Assembly (NCBI GenBank): GCA_016764835.1
Contig: JAESRD010000165.1
Coordinates: forward strand, 1-12,311
DNA length: 12,311 bases
Source of the DNA: Paracoccaceae bacterium
Lineage (GTDB): Bacteria; Pseudomonadota; Alphaproteobacteria; Rhodobacterales; Rhodobacteraceae
Direction of reading: 5' to 3'
The notes below the pieces were generated by a model. That model did no database searches. It was not told where the DNA came from and was given only the letters and a program-made list of their open reading frames with translations. Below, in pieces: positions 7,718-12,311 of the stretch (the first letter of the stretch is position 1; every line of letters starts with the position of its first letter). The position numbers were made by a program, and so were the translations under genes.

Positions 7718-8349
7718 CAGGTTTTCTCCTCGCTCTGGCCCTTTTTAGGGCCCCGTTTTTGGATGTTCTTGTTTTTTTGGGTACTGTCATCAAGGACAGT
7801 CTTTATTTCGTCAAACTGTGTCTCATCAATCAGCCCGGCATCTTTGCGCCCGCGCAAAACATTGCGGATCAAATCATCGGTCAGCATCAGCTTGGCGTCG
7901 CTCAACCATTCAAACTTCAGACCAATCGTGCCCTCTTCAATCTCAAGCAACACTTCGTCGCCGTTTATCCCGGCCAAAAAGCCGCGAAACCGCCGCCGGC
8001 CATCAATCAGCTCAGATGTTTCAATCTTCACCTCATTGCCTTCCCAGCGCTCAAAATCTTTGAGCCGGGTCAGGGGGCGGTCAATACCGGGGCTAGAAAC
8101 TTCCAGCGCATAAGTATCAAGAATCGGGTCTTCAACATCAAGCGTGGCGCTAATAGCGGTTGAGATCGCCGCACAATCATCAACCTCAATAGAGCCGTCA
8201 GGCTTCTGCGCCATGATCTGTAGGGTCTGCTGTTCCTTGCTGGTAAGCAGCCGCACGCGGACCAGCTCATAGCCCATATCCTCAACCACGGGCTGCACAA
8301 TATCGGCAATCCGGCGGTCTAGCGAGGCTTTGGCAACGAGGTCATTCAT
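7717..8349 (-). CDS. rimP: Ribosome maturation factor RimP
   Basis: Needed for maturation of the 30S ribosomal subunit; 210 residues with the start chosen here. N-terminal alpha/beta domain about 10-95, ending in the family signature [12 protein letters not shown] (82-93), followed by the C-terminal SH3-like barrel (about 98-165, [13 protein letters not shown] onward) and a Lys-rich tail. An upstream in-frame ATG at 8484 would add 45 residues. I reject it because those codons cover the predicted promoter -10 and the terminator hairpin, lack RimP similarity, and the ATG at 8349 gives [18 protein letters not shown], a normal RimP N-terminus. AAGG is 13 nt upstream of the chosen start, a rather long spacing. 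It is the first gene of the rimP-nusA-YlxR/L7Ae-infB operon. Confidence 0.95.
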   Translation of the reverse strand: MNDLVAKASLDRRIADIVQPVVEDMGYELVRVRLLTSKEQQTLQIMAQKPDGSIEVDDCAAISTAISATLDVEDPILDTYALEVSSPGIDRPLTRLKDFERWEGNEVKIETSELIDGRRRFRGFLAGINGDEVLLEIEEGTIGLKFEWLSDAKLMLTDDLIRNVLRGRKDAGLIDETQFDEIKTVLDDSTQKNKNIQKRGPKKGQSEEKT

Positions 8350-8379
8350 AGCGATTTTTAAACCTTGGCAATTAAGCAC

Positions 8380-8403
8380 AAAAAAACGGGCGCGCGGCCC
8401 GTT
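8380..8403 (-). terminator. Intrinsic terminator in the rimP operon leader (attenuator candidate)
   Basis: Read on the - strand, AACGGGC (8403-8397), loop CGCGC, and GCCCGTT (8391-8385) form a 7-bp GC-rich stem that runs directly into a U-tract (seven T at 8386-8380). It lies 112 nt after the betC stop and 30 nt before the rimP ATG. The best promoter for rimP (8456-8484) is upstream of it, so the rimP-nusA-infB transcript would have to read through. It may also end betC transcription. Confidence 0.8.
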
Positions 8404-8455
8404 GAAATTCCGGTGGGCGCCGGGGGTGGAAGCCAGCGCGCCGCTGTTAAACCGG

Positions 8456-8484
8456 GATATAGGCAAAGTCTGGCCCCGGCGCAA
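8456..8484 (-). promoter_or_regulatory. Predicted sigma70-type promoter of the rimP-nusA-infB operon
   Basis: On the - strand, -35 TTGCGC (8484-8479) and -10 TATATC (8461-8456) are separated by exactly 17 nt. Initiation is expected near 8449, giving a leader of about 100 nt that includes the terminator hairpin. The -10 is the only A/T-rich hexamer in an otherwise GC-rich gap. Its position inside the longer rimP reading frame argues for the shorter rimP start. Confidence 0.6.
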
Positions 8485-8515
8485 GGGCGCAGCGCCAAAT
8501 TAGCTAATCGGGCCA

Positions 8516-10030
8516 TTAATCGCCGCGCGGAAACCGCTTGTTTGCCTCCAACACATTCAGGTCAAGATGGTTGCGCATGTAGCGCTCTGAGGCTTTGCGT
8601 AGCGGCTGATAATCCCACGGATAATAGTCGCCGTTGCGCAGGGCGGCGTAAACCACCAAGCGCCGGGCTTGGCTCTCGCGGATCGCCGCATCAAACTGGG
8701 CAATGTCCCACCGCGCATGCACTTTTTGCATGAACCCGGCCACCAACGCCTCATGCGCCGGATCATCGGCCAAGTTCACCCGCTCACCGGGGTCTTGGGC
8801 CAGATTATACAGCTGCGGCGGATCAAGCGTGCAATGGTTGAACTTCCAACAGCCCTCGCGGATAGAGACCAAAGGCGCATAAGACGCCTCGGCCGCATAT
8901 TCCATATAGACCGGGGCGCTGCGCTCATCTGCGCCCTCCATCAGCGGCCGCACACTTTGACCATCAGTCCAAGGCTTAATCTCGCTCAGATCAATCCCCG
9001 CAAGGTCAGCCAAGGTTGGCACAACATCCAGCAGCGACACCGGCGTGGCGACTGACCGGCCCGCCTGCCCCGGCAACGCCACCATCAGCGGCACCCGCGC
9101 CGAACCCTCAAAGAAGCTCATCTTAAACCACAAGCCGCGCTCGCCCAGCATGTCACCATGATCCGAGCAGAAGATAATGATCGTGTCATCCTGCATGCGG
9201 ACATCTTCCAGCACAGACATGATCTGCCCGATATTGTCATCAACATAAGAAATGTTGGCAAAGTAAGCACGGCGCGAGCGGGCGATATTATCATCGCTGA
9301 TGGTAAAGTTACGCCAGTCATTCGCGTCAAAAATACGTTTGCTATGCGCGTCATGCTCGGCGTATTCCATCCCCTCAGCCACGTAATGCGCCGAGGTCTC
9401 CGGGTACATATCCCAAAACTTCTTGCGCGCTACATAGGGGTCATGTGGATGCGTAAAGCTCACCGTCAGGCAGAGCGGCGCACCGTCTTCTCGCCGCGCA
9501 TGTTCATACAGCGCCAGCTTGGCTTGATGCGTCACGTCATCATCATATTCGAGCTGGTTCGAGGTTTCGGCCACGCCCGCCCCAGTGACCGAGCCCATAT
9601 TGTGATACCACCAATCTATCCGCTCGCCGGGTTTGCGGTAATCTGGTGTCCAGCCAAAATCAGCCGGATAAACATCGGTGGTCAGGCGCTGCTCAAACCC
9701 GTGCAGCTGGTCCGGCCCAACAAAGTGCATTTTGCCAGACAGCACAGTGCTGTAACCAGCGCGGCGCAGATGGTGCGCATAGGTTGGAATATCAGAGCTG
9801 AACTCAGCCGCATTGTCATAAACCCGTGTCCGCGACGGTAACTGACCCGACATAAAAGATGCCCGAGACGGCGCACAAAGCGGGCTGGCGCAATAGGCGT
9901 TTTGAAACCGCGTGGCCCGAGCGGCCAATTTGCGCAGGTTCGGCACCTGCAAAAACGCAGCCGGCCCATCAGGAAACAGCGTTCCGTTTAGTTGATCAAC
10001 CATAAATATCAATATGTTAGGTTGTTTCAC
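8516..10030 (-). CDS. betC: Choline-sulfatase BetC
   Basis: Hydrolyses choline-O-sulfate to choline and sulfate in the cytoplasm. The products can feed glycine-betaine synthesis or serve as C, N and S sources. With the GTG start at 10030 the protein is 504 residues, normal for BetC; AAGGAG (10042-10037) is 6 nt upstream, whereas the longer ATG at 10075 adds 15 residues without support. The alkaline-phosphatase-like sulfatase fold is clear. Asp12 in FMVDQ and the SDHGD motif (289-293, Asp290/His291) are metal ligands. CAPSR (52-56) is the sulfatase signature, whose Cys52 becomes formylglycine. GKMHF (99-103) and THPHDP (193-198) line the active site. The C-terminal region with YMRNHLDLNVLE (about 484-495) is characteristic of choline-sulfatases rather than other arylsulfatases. 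No signal peptide. It is divergent from a LysR gene. Confidence 0.95.
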   Translation of the reverse strand: MKQPNILIFMVDQLNGTLFPDGPAAFLQVPNLRKLAARATRFQNAYCASPLCAPSRASFMSGQLPSRTRVYDNAAEFSSDIPTYAHHLRRAGYSTVLSGKMHFVGPDQLHGFEQRLTTDVYPADFGWTPDYRKPGERIDWWYHNMGSVTGAGVAETSNQLEYDDDVTHQAKLALYEHARREDGAPLCLTVSFTHPHDPYVARKKFWDMYPETSAHYVAEGMEYAEHDAHSKRIFDANDWRNFTISDDNIARSRRAYFANISYVDDNIGQIMSVLEDVRMQDDTIIIFCSDHGDMLGERGLWFKMSFFEGSARVPLMVALPGQAGRSVATPVSLLDVVPTLADLAGIDLSEIKPWTDGQSVRPLMEGADERSAPVYMEYAAEASYAPLVSIREGCWKFNHCTLDPPQLYNLAQDPGERVNLADDPAHEALVAGFMQKVHARWDIAQFDAAIRESQARRLVVYAALRNGDYYPWDYQPLRKASERYMRNHLDLNVLEANKRFPRGD

Positions 10031-10036
10031 CCTGTT

Positions 10037-10042
10037 CTCCTT
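10037..10042 (-). promoter_or_regulatory. betC ribosome-binding site deciding a GTG start
   Basis: AAGGAG on the - strand lies 6 nt before GTG 10030-10028. No comparable site precedes the upstream in-frame ATG at 10075, so it favours the GTG and a 504-residue product. Confidence 0.75.
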
Positions 10043-10145
10043 GGCGGTTCTCTTTTGCAGCACTATCAGTGGCACACCTTATGTGAAATGCTTGGCTACG
10101 ACATCATTCACGATCTAAACTCCCATTTGCAGTGTAAATTCTCTA
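10043..10145. promoter_or_regulatory. Divergent betC / lysR control region
   Basis: Together with the betC ribosome-binding site this 115-bp gap must hold both divergent promoters and, by the usual LysR arrangement, the regulator's operator. Short symmetric elements are visible: CACT-ATC-AGTG (10061-10071), GTGAA-N19-TTCAC (10083-10111), and a repeated TTTGCAG (10054-10060 and 10126-10132). Candidate lysR promoters are TTGGCG-N17-TATCAG (10041-10069) and TTGGCT-N16-TCTAAA (10092-10119). None is strong enough to choose, and the operator assignment is inference. No good Shine-Dalgarno precedes the lysR ATG. Confidence 0.45.
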
Positions 10146-11042
10146 ATGTCTGACAGTAGCAAAACTTATCGCAAGTTCGATCAGAGCCTTTCCGGGCTTT
10201 ATGTGTTTGAGCAGGTCGCCCAGCACAAAAGCATCACCAAGGCCGCCGCGGCAATGGGCATCACCCAATCCGCCGTTTCGCAAAAAATCCGCGATCTTGA
10301 GGCCCGCTTTGGCACCACCCTGTTCACCCGCCTGCACCGTGGCGTCAGCCTAACCGATGATGGCAAAAAACTGCGCGCCAGCACGGCCCCGGCCATAACC
10401 CAACTGCTCAGCGCTATCGAGACCTTTGCGCAACGCCGCGCCAAGCCCCGCGTGCGGTTGGCCATGGACTTCGCCTTTGCCAGCTTTTGGTTTCTGCCCC
10501 GGCTGCCGCACCTGCGCGCCACCCTTGGCGACGAGATCGACATCCAAGTGCTCACCTCGCAAAGCCCGGCCAGCATCAGCAAACAAGAGCACGATATCCT
10601 CATCGATATGCGCGTGGCTAAACCCGGCGACATCCGGCTGTTTGGCGAGCAAATCATCGCCGTGGCCAGCCCGGCCTATCTGCGCGCCCATGGCCCGATC
10701 GCAGCACCTGAGGCACTGCAAAACGCCGCCCTGCTGGGCCTAACCGCCCCACAAGGCGCGCATTGGCACAACTGGCCAAGCTGGCTGGGCACGGCAACTG
10801 CGCCCGCGAGCATCGATTTCAATAGCTATGATCTGGTGATCCAAGCCGCCCTAGCCGGGCAGGGCATTGCGCTCGGCTGGCTGGGCCTGATCGACGATAA
10901 GATGACCAGCGGCGCTTTGGTGCAAGTTACCAATCGCCGTGTCAGCTCTGATATCAGCTATGTGCTGTCACGCCCCTCGCCCAGCAGCCATTCCGGCCTA
11001 GGGCTTGTGTATGACTGGATCGCCCAGCAAAGTGGGGCCTAA
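10146..11042 (+). CDS. LysR-family regulator, choline-sulfate-utilisation type
   Basis: DNA-binding regulator, 298 residues. The N-terminal winged helix-turn-helix (about 14-75) reads SITKAAAAMGITQSAVSQKI (29-48), then LEARFGTTLFTR. The effector-binding domain runs from about 100 and opens PRVRLAMDFAFASFWFLPRL, resembling the GcvA-like branch. Its place divergent from betC matches the known group of LysR regulators found beside choline-sulfatase genes (TIGR03418-type). I therefore infer that it controls betC and itself through the shared gap, possibly sensing choline or choline-O-sulfate; the ligand is not shown by sequence. The ATG at 10146 is the only sensible start (in-frame stop at 10116-10118) but has no clear ribosome-binding site, so expression may be low. 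Its stop overlaps by 4 nt, tail to tail, with the substrate-binding-protein gene. Confidence 0.9.
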   Translation: MSDSSKTYRKFDQSLSGLYVFEQVAQHKSITKAAAAMGITQSAVSQKIRDLEARFGTTLFTRLHRGVSLTDDGKKLRASTAPAITQLLSAIETFAQRRAKPRVRLAMDFAFASFWFLPRLPHLRATLGDEIDIQVLTSQSPASISKQEHDILIDMRVAKPGDIRLFGEQIIAVASPAYLRAHGPIAAPEALQNAALLGLTAPQGAHWHNWPSWLGTATAPASIDFNSYDLVIQAALAGQGIALGWLGLIDDKMTSGALVQVTNRRVSSDISYVLSRPSPSSHSGLGLVYDWIAQQSGA

Positions 11043-12311
11043 GCGAACCACCAGCGCTCGATCAGCCGCGCACTGTCCATCTCATAAACATTGCCGACCA
11101 CTTCGCCATGCGCCAGCTTGGTCGTATGGGCCTGCAAATAGGTGGCATAAAGCGGCGCAACAAGCCGGCCATCAGCCGCCATCAGCCCCTGCATTTCAGA
11201 ATACATCGCCCCGCGCAGATCACTGTCAAACTCAGAGCGCGCCGCCCTGAGCAGGCTCTGAAACCGCGCGTCCTGCCAAGATGCCTGATAGCCAAGCGCA
11301 AACATCCAGTCTTCAGTTGGCCGCCCAGACCATAGGGCCCGGTGCCACGGCGCGCCGTCGCTTGCCGACGCTGCCGAAACAATACCGTCGCCGCCCGAGG
11401 CCGCCGAAATAAACTGTTCAACCTCAGCCTGCCCCAGCCCAGCGCCGCGCAACAAAACCCGCGCTTTGTCAGGGTCGTAATTGGCCTGCGCTATTTGCGG
11501 GTCATAATATTGGTTGGCCGGACCGATCGGGTGATCATTGGCCACAGCGCCGTGGCCCAGCAGCAGCGCGTCTAACATTTGCGGCCGGTTGACTGCATGT
11601 TTCAACGCCTGTTGCAGCGCCGGGTTCGTAGCCACCAAGCTCCAATGCCGGTTGCCCACCACCTCACTCACCGCCAGCCCGCGCTTGGTCGCCAACTGTG
11701 CTACCATCTGCGGCGGCACGCCGCTCACGGCATCAATCCGGCCCTCGCTCAGCGCCGCCATCCGCGCCTTATCATCATTGAGGGCAATGACTTCAACACT
11801 GTCAAACCAGCCAGCACCACCGTCTTTATAATGGCCATCAACACGGGCAAGCAGCGCCCGCTGCCCCGGCACAAAATCATCAACCCGGTAAAGCCCGGTG
11901 CCGATCCCCGCCGCCATCGCCCCGGCAATGTCACCATGCGGATAGATTTGCAGATGGTAATCCGCCATCAAAAACGGAAAATCCGCCTGCGGGGCCTCAA
12001 GCACAAACGCGACCTGATGGTCACCTAGCCGTTTCATTTGCAATATGGGTGCGACAAGCGGCGCTGCTGGCGAGGCGTTGCCGCTATGCAGAGCCAGCGA
12101 CGCAATCACATCATCAGCCGTAAACGGCGCGCCGTTATGAAAGCGCACATCGCGCCGCAGATTAAACGTCCAAACCGCGGCATCTGGCGAGGCTTCCCAG
12201 CTCTCGGCCAGCTCGCCTGTCAGCTGCCCATTGGCAGCGATCTCGGTCAAACAGTCGAATACAGCGCCGTGGCCAATGCATTTCATAAAGCCACCCGCAG
12301 GCAGGCGCGCA
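11039..12311 (-). CDS. ABC transporter substrate-binding protein, family 5 (peptide/nickel type), 5'-partial
   Basis: Periplasmic binding protein of the SBP_bac_5 (DppA/OppA/NikA) family, delivering a ligand to an ABC importer. The frame stays open to the right edge (residues ARLPAGGF precede the Met at 12286), so the signal peptide and N-terminus are missing and that Met is internal. Numbered from it: VFDCLTEIAANGQLTGELAESWE (9-31, split block), DVRFHNGAPFTADDV (46-60), the GTGLYRV segment (129-135), the ALKHAVNRPQML helix (227-238), GRPTEDWMF (321-329) and a C-terminal RWWFA. Compared with the family as I know it, the segments before ALKHAV and between about 283 and 318 are shorter than usual, the latter Ala/Ser/Gly-rich. 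The ligand is not predictable. The gene is last in its direction, so any permease genes would lie right of the window. Confidence 0.88.
   Translation of the reverse strand, partial: ARLPAGGFMKCIGHGAVFDCLTEIAANGQLTGELAESWEASPDAAVWTFNLRRDVRFHNGAPFTADDVIASLALHSGNASPAAPLVAPILQMKRLGDHQVAFVLEAPQADFPFLMADYHLQIYPHGDIAGAMAAGIGTGLYRVDDFVPGQRALLARVDGHYKDGGAGWFDSVEVIALNDDKARMAALSEGRIDAVSGVPPQMVAQLATKRGLAVSEVVGNRHWSLVATNPALQQALKHAVNRPQMLDALLLGHGAVANDHPIGPANQYYDPQIAQANYDPDKARVLLRGAGLGQAEVEQFISAASGGDGIVSAASASDGAPWHRALWSGRPTEDWMFALGYQASWQDARFQSLLRAARSEFDSDLRGAMYSEMQGLMAADGRLVAPLYATYLQAHTTKLAHGEVVGNVYEMDSARLIERWWFA

Noticed and set aside
6368..8113. 581-codon open frame on the + strand opposite nusA and rimP
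   Set aside because: It lies fully antisense to two certain genes, has no ribosome-binding site or recognisable domain, and its residue composition is that of a shadow frame in GC-rich DNA.
8350..8484. N-terminal extension of RimP from the ATG at 8484
   Set aside because: The extra 45 codons overlap the predicted -10 element and the terminator hairpin and do not look like RimP. The ATG at 8349 gives a normal RimP N-terminus.
9158..9841. 227-codon open frame on the + strand opposite betC
   Set aside because: Antisense to the conserved sulfatase core, with no domain features or ribosome-binding site.
10031..10075. Longer BetC starting at ATG 10075
   Set aside because: The 15 added residues have no support, and AAGGAG is ideally placed for the GTG at 10030. 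Sulfatases of this type begin just before the metal-binding Asp strand.

Overview
The window looks like chromosomal DNA from an alphaproteobacterium, most likely Rhodobacterales (Roseobacter-type). The reasons are moderately high GC with GCC/GGC/CGC-rich codon use, a YlxR-L7Ae fusion between nusA and infB, the parvulin-argJ-mutT order, and a choline-sulfatase locus. These are judgements from gene content and protein character; no database search was possible.

Left block (1-2511, + strand): the 3' part of an exported parvulin-type peptidyl-prolyl isomerase, then argJ and a mutT-type Nudix hydrolase. The spacing is very tight (5 nt, then overlapping frames), so this is probably one transcription unit whose start lies left of the window.

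Middle gap (2512-2934): an AT-rich stretch leads into a strong ribosome-binding site and a 44-codon ORF (2709-2843) that is not part of any obvious operon. The ORF's stop codon lies in the loop of a bulged stem-loop. A perfect 14-bp terminator hairpin follows and probably serves both this unit and the convergent infB operon. This is the most interesting undescribed unit in the window: a short, self-contained RNA that may also encode a small protein.

Core block (2935-8349, - strand; transcription right to left): rimP-nusA-(YlxR/L7Ae)-infB, the conserved operon for 30S maturation, transcription elongation/termination and translation initiation. Start and stop codons overlap or nearly touch. A good sigma70-type promoter (-35 at 8479-8484, -10 at 8456-8461, 17-nt spacer) lies upstream of rimP. 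Between that promoter and the rimP start is a classic intrinsic terminator (hairpin plus U-tract), so the operon appears to have an attenuated leader. As NusA is itself a termination factor, autoregulation is a natural hypothesis.

Right block (8516-12311): betC (choline-sulfatase, - strand) is divergent from a LysR-type regulator of the choline-sulfate type (+ strand). A 115-bp region between them should hold both promoters and the operator. The LysR gene ends convergently, overlapping by 4 bp, with the 3' end of a family-5 (peptide/nickel-type) ABC-transporter substrate-binding protein that runs off the right edge. BetC would convert choline-O-sulfate to choline and sulfate, with the LysR protein as its likely local regulator. 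Whether the binding protein belongs to the same pathway is unknown.

No tRNA, rRNA, insertion sequence, CRISPR array or prophage signal was seen.
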